Shown: positions 24,762 to 33,168 of the stretch, one piece after another
Numbering within the stretch: the stretch's first letter is position 1
Layout: every line of letters starts with the position of its first letter
The notes under the pieces: generated by a model
What the model saw: only the letters and a program-made list of their open reading frames with translations
Database searches by the model: none
What the model was told of the DNA's origin: nothing
Source of the DNA: JANNSX01 sp041397825
GTDB lineage: Bacteria; Pseudomonadota; Alphaproteobacteria; Rhizobiales; Hyphomicrobiaceae
Assembly (NCBI GenBank): GCA_041397825.1
Contig: JAWKVX010000004.1
Span: 1 to 64,000, forward strand
Length of the DNA stretch: 64,000 bases
Reading direction: 5' to 3'
Position numbers and translations under genes: made by a program

Positions 24762-26260
24762 CAAAGCCCAATCACATTCGGCTCGCGGGGCCGACGAGGC
24801 TTGCTGCGGTACCGAGCCAGGGCAAAGCGGTGACCTTGCCCCTGGGGGCTGGGTCGACGCCGCCCGCGGATCAGCCACAGTCCTCCGTCGCGGTGTCTGC
24901 GTCGAGCGGGCGGCCGGCGACGCCGCCCGACGCGTTGATGCGGTTTGTCGAGCTCGAGATCGAGGCTCGGCAATGTGCCGATCTCGACAAGCTTCGTTTG
25001 GCGATCGTCAATGCGACGGCAAGGCTTGTCGACTACGATCAGGCTTTTCTGATCGAGCCCGGGCTGGCGGGCGGCTGGACGATCACGCGCGCATCCAGCC
25101 TTGCCAAATTCGATCGGCATGCCCCTGTGCCGAGCGCCATCGGCCGCTGGCTGGGACATGCGGAGAACGCCCGGTCTCTTGCGAAGGGCGAGATCAAGCA
25201 GGTCGACCTGGATCGGGACTGCGCCGAATGGGGCATCGATGTGGCTCCGTTTGCCTTCCCCAAGGGGCTTTGGATCCCGTTGCGGCGGCGCGACGGAAAT
25301 GTCGTGGCGGGACTTCTGGCGCTGCGGAGCGAGGCCTGGCCCGCCGCCGCCGTCGTTCTGTTGACCCCTCTTGCCGGTGCCTACGCGCATGCCTGGGAGG
25401 CGCTGATGCCCCAGGCGGCCACGCGGTCGACGCGGGCTCGCCGCTTCGTGTCGAAACGTCGCTTGGCCCTGGCCCTGGCGGTGGTTGTCGCTGTTGCGGC
25501 CGTGATACCGGTACCGATGTCGGCTCTCGCGCCGGCGGAGATCGTGGCGGCGACGCCCAGTCTGGTCACGGCTCCGATCGACGGCGTCGTCGGCGAGATC
25601 CTTCTGCCACCCGGCAGCTGGATTGCTCGTGGGCAGCCAGTTCTGAAGCTCGTCGATATCAAGCTGCGGAGCGACGTCGAGGTGGCGCACCGCAATCTCG
25701 CCGTGGCGCAAGCTAACTATTTTCGGGTCGTGCAGTCGTCGACGGCAACTCAGAAGAACCTTCAGGAGCTGGCAACGACCCGGGCGGAGTATGATGTGAG
25801 CCAGGCGGAGCTGCGCTATGCAGAGCAACTCCTGTCTCGTGCCGTAGTCACGGCACCGACGTCGGGTCTCCTCATCTACTCGGCGAGGTCAGACTTGATC
25901 GGCAAACCGGTGAGGGTCGGTGAGCGGCTGATGGAGATCGGCGATCCGGAACACACCGAAATCAAGATCGAGCTCCCGGTCTCCGATGCCGTTGCGCTTG
26001 AGCCAGGCGGAGCTGTGGCATTGTTTCTGGACGGCGACCCCATGCAAGCCATACGTGGGACTATCACGCGTGTCAGCTACCGTCCGGCGCTCTCGGCACA
26101 GCAGCAGCTCGTCTACCGCGTCTTCGCCAGCTTTACATCGCAACAGGCCCGCAGCATCGGCCTGCGCGGCGTCGCCCGCGTGAGTAGTGCCGATGTCCCG
26201 CTTGGTCTCTATCTGTTCCGTCGGCCGATCTCGGCCCTTAGACAGTGGATCGGGTTGTGA
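24758..26260 (+). CDS. GAF domain-HlyD adaptor fusion protein
   Basis: A 500-residue protein. After a Pro-rich leader, residues about 60-205 resemble a GAF domain (LRLAIVNATARLVDYDQAFL, then GLWIPLRRRDGNVVAGLLAL). A single membrane helix follows (about 232-252, LALALAVVVAVAAVIPVP), then an HlyD adaptor: first lipoyl half SLVTAPIDGVVGEILLPPGS, a helical hairpin (about 305-360), second half AVVTAPTSGLLIYSA and a beta-barrel. The GAF part lacks a signal sequence and precedes the helix, so it should face the cytoplasm, with the adaptor in the periplasm. That would allow cytoplasmic sensing or partner docking to be linked to the export complex. Overlaps with both neighbours indicate a strict operon. 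Confidence 0.82.
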   Translation: MTKPNHIRLAGPTRLAAVPSQGKAVTLPLGAGSTPPADQPQSSVAVSASSGRPATPPDALMRFVELEIEARQCADLDKLRLAIVNATARLVDYDQAFLIEPGLAGGWTITRASSLAKFDRHAPVPSAIGRWLGHAENARSLAKGEIKQVDLDRDCAEWGIDVAPFAFPKGLWIPLRRRDGNVVAGLLALRSEAWPAAAVVLLTPLAGAYAHAWEALMPQAATRSTRARRFVSKRRLALALAVVVAVAAVIPVPMSALAPAEIVAATPSLVTAPIDGVVGEILLPPGSWIARGQPVLKLVDIKLRSDVEVAHRNLAVAQANYFRVVQSSTATQKNLQELATTRAEYDVSQAELRYAEQLLSRAVVTAPTSGLLIYSARSDLIGKPVRVGERLMEIGDPEHTEIKIELPVSDAVALEPGGAVALFLDGDPMQAIRGTITRVSYRPALSAQQQLVYRVFASFTSQQARSIGLRGVARVSSADVPLGLYLFRRPISALRQWIGL

Positions 26261-28389
26261 CGGCCGCGCTGTTGGCAGCCGATGGGCAGGGTGCGGCACT
26301 GCCGCCTTTGCGGCGCGATCTTGTCGTCGAGGTCGTTGCAGAAATCGGGCGGCCCTTCGCCGCCATCGTTGTGACCGATCCCGTTCGCGGAAGCTATTTC
26401 AAGCTCGTATGGCCCGAATGCGCGGTCTTCCTGGCCTGGCAACTGGCGGCGAGCACATCTGAGCTTCAGGCGGAGCTGCAGAGAACATTCGGGCTCGTGC
26501 TCCCGGCCGAGGGGATCGAATCCGTCGTCGAGTTTGGTCTCGTCAATCAGCTGACGAAGACCGATCGTCAGGGCGGCTGGCACAGCTATGCGGCCATGCA
26601 GGACAAGGCGAAGCGGGGTCTCGTGACCACCGTCATGCATGGGTATCTGTTCTTTCGCATACCACTCGTCCGGCCTGAGCCATGGTTGAGGCGGCTGCTG
26701 CCCTGGCTCTCTTTCGTCTATACGCGACCGTTCTGGCTCGTCATTGCCGTCGGCTTTGCGTCGGGCCTGTATCTGGCGGCGCACGACTGGTCGTCGCTGG
26801 CGCAAGCTGCGGGTCGGCTTCTCGAGGCGCATACGCTCGCGCTCTACGGTGCCGCGCTCGTGGGATTGAAGCTTTGTCACGAGCTCGGCCACGCGTTGAC
26901 GACCGTGCGTTACGGCTGTCGTGTGCCGAGCATGGGCGTCGCCATCATGCTCGGCATGCCCATTTTCTACACGGATACCTCCGACAGCTGGCGCCTGGCC
27001 CGTAACGCCGACAGGCTTAGGATCGTTCTGGCCGGCGTGGCTGCCGAGTCGATCGTCGCCAGCCTGGCACTGCTTGCCTGGAGCTTCCTGGATGCCGGTG
27101 GTCTCAAGGATGCCTGCTTCGCCATCGCAACGACGTCGATCGTCACCTCGCTCGTGATCAATCTCAATCCGTGCATGCGGTTCGACGGCTACTTCGCTCT
27201 CTCGGATGCGCTCGGCGTCGCCAATCTGCAACCGCGGGCTTTCGCGCTCGGACGCTGGAAGCTCCGGGAGCGCTTGTTCGGTCTGGGCTACGCGCCGCCG
27301 GAGCAATTGCCCGTGCGAATGCAATGGATTCTCGTCCGCTATGCCGTTGTCACGGCCATCTACCGCTTCTTCCTCTTCATGGGCATCGCGGCCATCGTCT
27401 ATGTCGTCGCCGGCAAGACCATCGGAATCGTCCTGGCGGGTTTCGAGATCGGCTATTTCATCGTCAAGCCTATCGTCGGAGAGCTGATGGTCTGGTGGAG
27501 TCTCAGGGCCGAAATTCAACGTCGCCGACGAGCATTCGTCACAGGGACGTTGGCCGCGCTCGGCCTGCTGGCTCTCTTTCTGCCCTGGCAACATACCGTC
27601 GAGGCCCCAGGCGTCCGGGCCGCCGCACGGGAGGCGGCGGTCTATCTTCCGTTTGCAGCCCGGCTGGCCGAGATCAACGTCAAGGAGGGCGACGACGTGC
27701 GGGCCGGCGACGTGTTGTTCGAGGCTATCGACGAGGAATTGGAGAGCCAGCTGCGATCTGCCGTGCTCGACTGGCGCCTGCAACGGTTTCGCGTCGAGCG
27801 GATGGTCGCCAATGGCGAGGAGAGCGAGATGCGCGGGGCGATCGAAGGCGCGCTCGAGCGGGCCGAGGTGCGCATCGCGGCCGTCCGAAAGCAGATGGCT
27901 CAGTTACAAGTCAGGGCGCCGTTCGACGGCCGCATCGTCGATCTTGATCCGGCTCTCTCCAAGGGGATCTGGCTCGACGATCAGTCTCCCCTGGCCTATG
28001 TCGTCGAGGTGGAGAGTTCGGTTGTGCGCGGCATGATCCGGGATCTCGACATGAGACGGGTCGAGCCGGGTGCCGAGGCGGTCTTCATCCCGGACGATGC
28101 GGCACGGGCTGCGACACCGCTCAAACTATCGTTCATCGCTCCCGCCAGCGACGGCCACATCGGCGAACCGATGCTCGCCGATGAGCATGGAGGCGGCATT
28201 GCCGCCGATGAGCTCGAGGGCAAGCTCGTGACGAAGGAGGGGATGTTCGAGGTGACGTTCGCGAGCATCGCTCAGCCGACGCCGCAGGTCGTGCGCGGGA
28301 TCGTCAGGATCGAGGCTGCGCCAACGAGCCCTGCGGCCTCGATCTGGCGACGCATCGCGCGCATTCTCGTCCGCGAACAGAGTTTCTAG
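26257..28389 (+). CDS. PqqD-like / M50 site-2 protease / HlyD adaptor fusion protein
   Basis: A 710-residue multi-domain membrane protein. Residues about 15-105 look like a PqqD-type peptide-binding winged helix (LPPLRRDLVVEVV, DPVRGSYFKLVW, then FGLVNQLT). A multi-helix M50 core follows with the zinc motif HELGH (208-212) and the second ligand motif NLNPCMRFDG (302-311). About residues 425-445 form a further helix, and the C-terminal 240 residues are an HlyD adaptor (YLPFAARLAEINVKEGDDV, a hairpin, then LQVRAPFDGRIVDLDPALSK). The layout resembles YydH-type peptide zinc metalloproteases. All metal ligands are present, so it should be active on a membrane-associated substrate. GTG 26257 gives a 4-base overlap with the upstream stop; GTG 26245 is an alternative. 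Confidence 0.85.
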   Translation: MTAALLAADGQGAALPPLRRDLVVEVVAEIGRPFAAIVVTDPVRGSYFKLVWPECAVFLAWQLAASTSELQAELQRTFGLVLPAEGIESVVEFGLVNQLTKTDRQGGWHSYAAMQDKAKRGLVTTVMHGYLFFRIPLVRPEPWLRRLLPWLSFVYTRPFWLVIAVGFASGLYLAAHDWSSLAQAAGRLLEAHTLALYGAALVGLKLCHELGHALTTVRYGCRVPSMGVAIMLGMPIFYTDTSDSWRLARNADRLRIVLAGVAAESIVASLALLAWSFLDAGGLKDACFAIATTSIVTSLVINLNPCMRFDGYFALSDALGVANLQPRAFALGRWKLRERLFGLGYAPPEQLPVRMQWILVRYAVVTAIYRFFLFMGIAAIVYVVAGKTIGIVLAGFEIGYFIVKPIVGELMVWWSLRAEIQRRRRAFVTGTLAALGLLALFLPWQHTVEAPGVRAAAREAAVYLPFAARLAEINVKEGDDVRAGDVLFEAIDEELESQLRSAVLDWRLQRFRVERMVANGEESEMRGAIEGALERAEVRIAAVRKQMAQLQVRAPFDGRIVDLDPALSKGIWLDDQSPLAYVVEVESSVVRGMIRDLDMRRVEPGAEAVFIPDDAARAATPLKLSFIAPASDGHIGEPMLADEHGGGIAADELEGKLVTKEGMFEVTFASIAQPTPQVVRGIVRIEAAPTSPAASIWRRIARILVREQSF

Positions 28390-28497
28390 TTCCTATCCGA
28401 GCGGGTCGCGACCTGTATGGCGACGGGCTTTCGAGGAGCTGGGCCGGCAGGCCCCGCGGGCAAGGCCGCATCGCTCGCGAGCCGGGCGATCGGAGAA

Positions 28498-28574
28498 TGG
28501 TCGGAGTGGCAGGATTCGAACCTGCGACCCCCTGCTCCCGAAGCAGGTGCGCTACCAGGCTGCGCTACACTCCG
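28498..28574 (-). tRNA. tRNA-Pro (anticodon CGG)
   Basis: A 77-nt cloverleaf on the minus strand including CCA. The acceptor stem is CGGAGTG against CACTCCG, the D arm is GCGCAGCCTGGTAGCGC, the anticodon arm is CCTGC-TTCGGGA-GCAGG with CGG at positions 34-36, and the T arm contains GGTTCGAATCC. CGG decodes CCG, a common proline codon in GC-rich genomes. It lies between the secretion operon and the caspase-like gene; no integrase is next to it. Confidence 0.95.
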
Positions 28575-28776
28575 CCTTTGGTAAATTCCGCGGGGCCATG
28601 CCCCGGCGTATGGCCGAGATGGCCAAGCGGCGGGGGACTTATAGCTGTGCCCGGGCCGGCCTGCAACCGGCCTGGCGGGTTACCCCGTTCACCGAGCTCT
28701 GCGAGGCCGGGCCGGAAGAGGTTGACCATGCGTCTTTTCTCCGCGACCTTGGCGCTTTCGTCGTTCTGGCGTCCAT

Positions 28777-30264
28777 TTGGTGACGGTGGTGCATCGTCTT
28801 TTGGCAGCAGTGCTGGTGCTTTGGGTCGTTTGGCCGGCGGTGGCCACCGCGGAGCGGCGGCTCGCCCTGGTCGTCGGCAACGACAGCTATGAGAGCCTGC
28901 CCAAGCTCAGCCGGGCGCGAGCCGATGCCGATGCGGTCGGCCGGGCGCTCGAGGCGATCGGCTTCGAGGTGCTGGTCGCAAAGGATGCCTCGCGGCGCGA
29001 GTTGAACCGGCGGATGGCCGATCTCGAGGCCAAGATCGCGCCGGGTGACACCGCCTTCTTCTTCTTTGCGGGACATGGCGTTGCCATCGGCAGCGACAAC
29101 ATCCTGCTGCCCGTCGATCTGCCGAAACCCAGGAGTGGAGAGGAGAGCCTCGTCCGCGAGGAGGGGACGCTTGTCGACAGCATCGTGCAGCGACTACAGG
29201 CCCGAGGCGCGACAACGACCTTCCTCGTTCTCGATGCCTGTCGGGACAATCCCTTCAGCGTCGAAGGCACGCGGAGCATCGGGCAAAGCCGCGGCCTGAC
29301 ACGGATCGAGGCTCCGAGGGGGGTATTCGTCCTCTACTCTGCCGGCATTGGCCAAACCGCGCTTGATACGCTGTCGCGAGGCGACACCGCCGCCAACTCG
29401 GTGTTCACCCGCCAGTTGGTGCCGCTGCTCGGCGAGCCGGGTCTGACTCATGTCGACCTCGCCAAACGGGTGCAATCGGCGGTCGACAAGCTCGCCGCCT
29501 CGATCGGTCACCAGCAACAACCAGCCTATTACGACCAGATCGTCGGCGAGTTCGTGCTCAACACGGCGCCCAAGGCCCCCGATGCCAATGCCGTGCTCGC
29601 CGAGGCCGCCAAGCAGTGGCCGGCAATTGCCAGGAGCACCGACGCAACCGAGATCGAGGCGTTCATTGCCCAATTCGGTACAACGGCGTTCGGCGATCTT
29701 GCCCGACGACGACTGGCCAACCTGGAGCCACCACGGCAGCAACAGGCCGTCGCGGCGATTGCGGCTACTCCCGAGGCCGGCAAACCGACGCTCGAGGCAG
29801 CATCACCCGCCGCCGATCCGAAACTCCTCGCGCGCGAAGTGCAACAGGTCCTTGCCGAGAAGCGCTGCTATTCCGGCCGGATCGATGGTGATTGGGGGAG
29901 GCGATCGATCCGGGCCGTCGAGGACTTCAATCGAGCGGCGAGCCTCGAACTCCCGCCCGATGCACCGACACCAACGACGCTGGCGTCTCTCAAGCAGTCG
30001 GGCGCGATCTGTGCGGAGGGCGGCGCGATCGCGCCTGAGGCGACGACCGAGACAGCACCGTCGACCGTCACCAGCGGTTCCGCTCCGAAGGCCGGCGGGA
30101 AATCCAAGAGCGCCACGAAACCAAAGTCGACAAGCAAGACCAAGACAACGCAATCGAGCAAGTCGACGACCTCGCGCAAAGCGGCGACGAAGTCTCAGCC
30201 GGCTGCCAAGAAGAAGTCGGGTGGCAACTGCTTCACCTTCAACGGGCAGACCGTCTGCGACTGA
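28777..30264 (+). CDS. Caspase-family protein with peptidoglycan-binding-like domain
   Basis: About 495 residues. A signal peptide (HRLLAAVLVLWVVWPAVATA) is followed by a C14 caspase-like domain (about 28-262) with RLALVVGNDSYESL, the catalytic His in FFFFAGHGVAIG (His 100) and the Cys in VLDACRDNPF (Cys 155). A linker follows, then a PG-binding-1-like module (about 352-405, AEKRCYSGRIDGDWGRRSIR), a Lys/Ser/Thr-rich tail and the end GGNCFTFNGQTVCD. The catalytic dyad is intact; the target is unknown. The start is uncertain: TTG 28777 and GTGs at 28780-28789 precede the signal peptide, whereas the best ribosome site (GAAGAGG, then ATG at 28728) is in another frame, hinting at a leader peptide or an indel. 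Confidence 0.85.
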   Translation: MVTVVHRLLAAVLVLWVVWPAVATAERRLALVVGNDSYESLPKLSRARADADAVGRALEAIGFEVLVAKDASRRELNRRMADLEAKIAPGDTAFFFFAGHGVAIGSDNILLPVDLPKPRSGEESLVREEGTLVDSIVQRLQARGATTTFLVLDACRDNPFSVEGTRSIGQSRGLTRIEAPRGVFVLYSAGIGQTALDTLSRGDTAANSVFTRQLVPLLGEPGLTHVDLAKRVQSAVDKLAASIGHQQQPAYYDQIVGEFVLNTAPKAPDANAVLAEAAKQWPAIARSTDATEIEAFIAQFGTTAFGDLARRRLANLEPPRQQQAVAAIAATPEAGKPTLEAASPAADPKLLAREVQQVLAEKRCYSGRIDGDWGRRSIRAVEDFNRAASLELPPDAPTPTTLASLKQSGAICAEGGAIAPEATTETAPSTVTSGSAPKAGGKSKSATKPKSTSKTKTTQSSKSTTSRKAATKSQPAAKKKSGGNCFTFNGQTVCD

Positions 30265-30273
30265 CGCGCCGGA

Positions 30274-30666
30274 TCAGTAGACCGTGATGTTGTAGGTGTA
30301 GCTCGTCTGTCCGGTCGAGCCGTAGTTTACCCAGACGGTGACGCTATCCGGACCGCGATAGCCCTTCTTCGGCGTATAGGAGATGCGCAGGGCCTTAATT
30401 CTCTTGCCGGCGCACGCTGCGGTGCCGAAGTCGGCGCTGGATGGGATCGGCGCCGTCACGACCGATGGGCGGACTGTTCCATGTCCCGGTTTCTTGGAGA
30501 AGCCGGAGCTGATGGTTCCGAGGTTCTTGCAGTCGTTGCTCCAGCGCATGTAGAGGTCGAGCGTCGAGGTCTTGTTGGCGGGGAGCCGTTTGCTCAGCGT
30601 CTCGGCGGTGGCTTGGGACGCGAATAGCAACGTGGCAACGACGGCAAGGGAAGTAACGATACGCAT
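30274..30666 (-). CDS. Small secreted protein of unknown function
   Basis: A 130-residue protein with a clear signal peptide (MRIVTSLAVVATLLFASQAT, cleavage near ATA/E). The mature part has two Cys and ends with strand-rich text (GYRGPDSVTVWVNYGSTGQT), which recalls the last strands of cadherin/Ig-like surface domains. I do not recognise the family. It is convergent with the caspase-like gene (9 bases between stops), so the two may share a terminator region. Its own promoter faces away from the GST gene, making a divergent pair around 30667-30797. Confidence 0.7.
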   Translation of the reverse strand: MRIVTSLAVVATLLFASQATAETLSKRLPANKTSTLDLYMRWSNDCKNLGTISSGFSKKPGHGTVRPSVVTAPIPSSADFGTAACAGKRIKALRISYTPKKGYRGPDSVTVWVNYGSTGQTSYTYNITVY

Positions 30667-30797
30667 AGAGTGGCTCCGGTCGAGTTATGATGCAGACGGT
30701 ATTGGGTCTGATCGGCTGTTCTATCGTCAAGGGCAATATGATACGGCGTTAACGACGAAATCCAACCATTGGCGACCTCAAGTGTAAGGACAACTCC

Positions 30798-31418
30798 ATG
30801 GGCTACGTTCTTTACGGCAACAAGGCGTCCGGCTCGTTTCCGGTCGAGGCGGCTCTCGTCAAGGCGGGTGCGCCCCATCGGGTGGTCGAACTCGATCTGT
30901 CGAAAGGCGACCACGAACGGTCGGATTTCGTGGCGATCAATCCGATGCGGCAGGTCCCGGCCCTGACGCTCACAGACGGCACGCTGATGACGGAATCAGC
31001 GGCGATAGTCATCTATCTGGCGGGGGCCCATCCCAAGGCCGGCCTCTCTCCGGAGCCCGGGACACCGGCCCATGCCCGGTTCCTGCGCTGGCTCGTTTAT
31101 ATGGCGACCAACCTCTACGAGGCGGACCTCCGCTACTTCTATCCCGATCGCTACACCACCGATCCCGCGGGAGTGCCGGGTGTCAAGGCCGCGGGCGCAC
31201 GTCACATGGCGAGAACGCTCGAGGTGATCGATCAGGCACTGGCCGACGGTCCCTTTCTCGCCGGCCGCGCGCTTTCGATCGCCGACGTCTATCTTGCGGT
31301 CCTGACGACCTGGTCACCTGAGCCGGTGACGGCGCCACGGCTCTTGCAGGTCCGGCAGGCCGTGACGGACGACCAGGCCTACGGCCAGGTCTGGCGGGCG
31401 CACGGGCTTGCCGTCTGA
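30798..31418 (+). CDS. Glutathione S-transferase family protein
   Basis: A 206-residue two-domain GST. The N-terminal thioredoxin-fold half starts YVLYGNKASGSFPVEAAL, with a Ser in the usual catalytic zone and the cis-Pro in QVPALTLTDG, followed by MTESAAIVIYLA. The C-terminal helical half has the N-capping box LAGRALSIADVYLAVL. It probably conjugates or reduces small electrophiles in the cytoplasm; the substrate cannot be told. Convergent with the AEC transporter gene (6 bases apart). Confidence 0.9.
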   Translation: MGYVLYGNKASGSFPVEAALVKAGAPHRVVELDLSKGDHERSDFVAINPMRQVPALTLTDGTLMTESAAIVIYLAGAHPKAGLSPEPGTPAHARFLRWLVYMATNLYEADLRYFYPDRYTTDPAGVPGVKAAGARHMARTLEVIDQALADGPFLAGRALSIADVYLAVLTTWSPEPVTAPRLLQVRQAVTDDQAYGQVWRAHGLAV

Positions 31419-31424
31419 GGCGAG

Positions 31425-32360
31425 CTATTCGGCCAGCGTCAGGAGATAGATGACGACGGGTAGCGTCACCGCCGCGAGGAGCGTCTGGGCGGTGATCATA
31501 CTCGCCATCAAGGGGGCGTTGCCGCCGAGCTTTCGCGCCAGGACATAGGCCGAGGCCGCCGTCGGCACCGCGCCGCAGAGCACCGCGACGGTGCGCACAT
31601 GTCCGGTGACGCCGGCGAGGGTGAGCGCGAGAAAGAAGACGGCCGGCATCAGGATCAGGCGGTAGGCCGCGCAGAGGACGATGGCGCCGGTCTCGCTCGT
31701 CGACGTGATCGGCCTCAACCCGGCACCCGTGGTGATGAGCGTCACGCCGAGGGCGGCATCGCCGAGTAGCTTCAGCGAGGCTGCGGCAGGCTCCGGCATG
31801 CCGATGCCGGTGATGTTCAAGGCTGCGCCGATGGCGCAGGAAATAATGAACGGATTCCGGATCAGTTGCCGGCCGATGCTATCCGGGCCGGCTTCGGGCC
31901 GCTTGCCCCATCTCAGGAGTACGATGACGCTGATTAGGTTGAGCACCGGTACGAGCGATGCGAGCGCAACCGCGACGATGGGTACCGAATCCGCGCCGTA
32001 GAGGGCTATCGCCATGGCGAGCGCCATGAAGCCATGCCATCGCATCGCGCCCTGGAACAGACTCGTATAGCCGGGATCGTCGAGCTGCAGGGCCCACGTG
32101 ATGACGGGTTTCAAGAGCAAGAGCAACGTCGCGGCCGCCAGCAAGGCCAGCCAGAATCCAAGGACAAGGCTCAGCACGGAGATCTGCGAGAAGTCCGCCG
32201 CCGCAACCGTCCGGACAATGAGAGCAGGAAAGAGAATGTAGTAGCAGACGTGCTCGAGTGCGGAGGCAACGTTTTCGTCGATGAAGCGAAACCTATAGAG
32301 GAGGAAGCCAAGGATGATGACCAGGAAGACCGGGACGACGGTGGCGACGATCTGGACCAT
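31425..32360 (-). CDS. AEC family (auxin efflux carrier-like) transporter
   Basis: A 311-residue integral membrane protein with about ten helices, beginning VQIVATVVPVFLVIILGFLL and ending LLAAVTLPVVIYLLTLAE. The two-fold repeat with broken helices (FRFIDENVASALEHVCYYIL in the first half, a GA/PT-rich AVLCGAVPTAASAYVLAR in the second) is typical of AEC/bile-acid-like carriers. It is the last gene of the minus-strand run ruvX - DUF599 - this gene (6 bases from DUF599). Substrates of bacterial AEC proteins are mostly small carboxylates; none can be assigned here. Confidence 0.9.
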   Translation of the reverse strand: MVQIVATVVPVFLVIILGFLLYRFRFIDENVASALEHVCYYILFPALIVRTVAAADFSQISVLSLVLGFWLALLAAATLLLLLKPVITWALQLDDPGYTSLFQGAMRWHGFMALAMAIALYGADSVPIVAVALASLVPVLNLISVIVLLRWGKRPEAGPDSIGRQLIRNPFIISCAIGAALNITGIGMPEPAAASLKLLGDAALGVTLITTGAGLRPITSTSETGAIVLCAAYRLILMPAVFFLALTLAGVTGHVRTVAVLCGAVPTAASAYVLARKLGGNAPLMASMITAQTLLAAVTLPVVIYLLTLAE

Positions 32361-32366
32361 GACAGT

Positions 32367-33110
32367 CTAGTGACCGGCCGGGCCGATGATCGCCAGAGAT
32401 CGCGACAGGTACTCGCGCCGGATGACGATCAGGAGCACCCAGGTCGTGGCGATAATGAAGGCGAGCGGGTGATAGAACCACGCGCAGCCGGCGATGGCGA
32501 AGTAGTAGGCCCGCAGCCCCGAGTTCGAATGCTCACCGGCAATGCCGGCGAGGCGAGCGGTCCTGGCCGCATGCTCCAGGCGGACGCCTTCGGTCGCTTC
32601 CTGCGCCATCGGCGCCGCCCCGACGAGGATCATGGCGTAGTGAGCCAGACGGAAGGCCCAAGCAAATTTGAAGAAGGCATAGACGAACACGGCCATCAAC
32701 GTCAGAATCTTGATGTTCCAGAGGACCGGCGGGGCGGCGTGGGCATGCGGCAGGCCGGCGACGATCTGTTGAGCTGTCTCACCTGCGCCGAGCAGGGCGG
32801 AAAGAGCGCCGAGGAGAATGACGCTGGTCGAGGCGAAGAAAGTGTTGCCGGTGGCCAAGTTGGAGACGAGGAGCACATCTGTCACCCGGTCGGCCCGGCG
32901 CGCCATGTTCACCATCCAGGCCTCGCGCTGGCGCTGAATGGCCGCGATGAGATTGTTCCGGGCTGCCGGGCCATAGCGCGCGAAGACACCGTAGCCGATG
33001 GTCGAGAGGGCAAACCAGAGGAAGGCCAATGCATCGAGCCACGTCATGTCGATGCCAGCGATCGCCACGGGCGAGAGGAGATCGGACCATGAGGTGAGCT
33101 CGGGCGTCAC
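32367..33110 (-). CDS. DUF599 family membrane protein
   Basis: A 247-residue protein with four to five hydrophobic segments. The family signatures are present: YGVFARYGPAARNNLIAAIQ, then REAWMVNMARRADRVTDVLL near residue 65, and NIKILTLMAVFVYAFFKFAW in the middle, followed by RLAHYAMILVGAAP. DUF599 proteins have no established function. The gene lies between ruvX (58 bases upstream) and the AEC transporter (6 bases downstream). Confidence 0.88.
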   Translation of the reverse strand: MTPELTSWSDLLSPVAIAGIDMTWLDALAFLWFALSTIGYGVFARYGPAARNNLIAAIQRQREAWMVNMARRADRVTDVLLVSNLATGNTFFASTSVILLGALSALLGAGETAQQIVAGLPHAHAAPPVLWNIKILTLMAVFVYAFFKFAWAFRLAHYAMILVGAAPMAQEATEGVRLEHAARTARLAGIAGEHSNSGLRAYYFAIAGCAWFYHPLAFIIATTWVLLIVIRREYLSRSLAIIGPAGH

Positions 33111-33168
33111 GGAGAGGCTCGGAAGTTGAGGACTCGTGCCTGACTTCTGACAGGTGCTGCGGACAAGC

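Noticed and set aside
22245..28389. Classical type I secretion or RND efflux system
   Set aside because: No ABC ATPase (Walker A/B) or RND pump is encoded between the adhesin and tRNA-Pro; the inner-membrane component is an M50 protease fusion.
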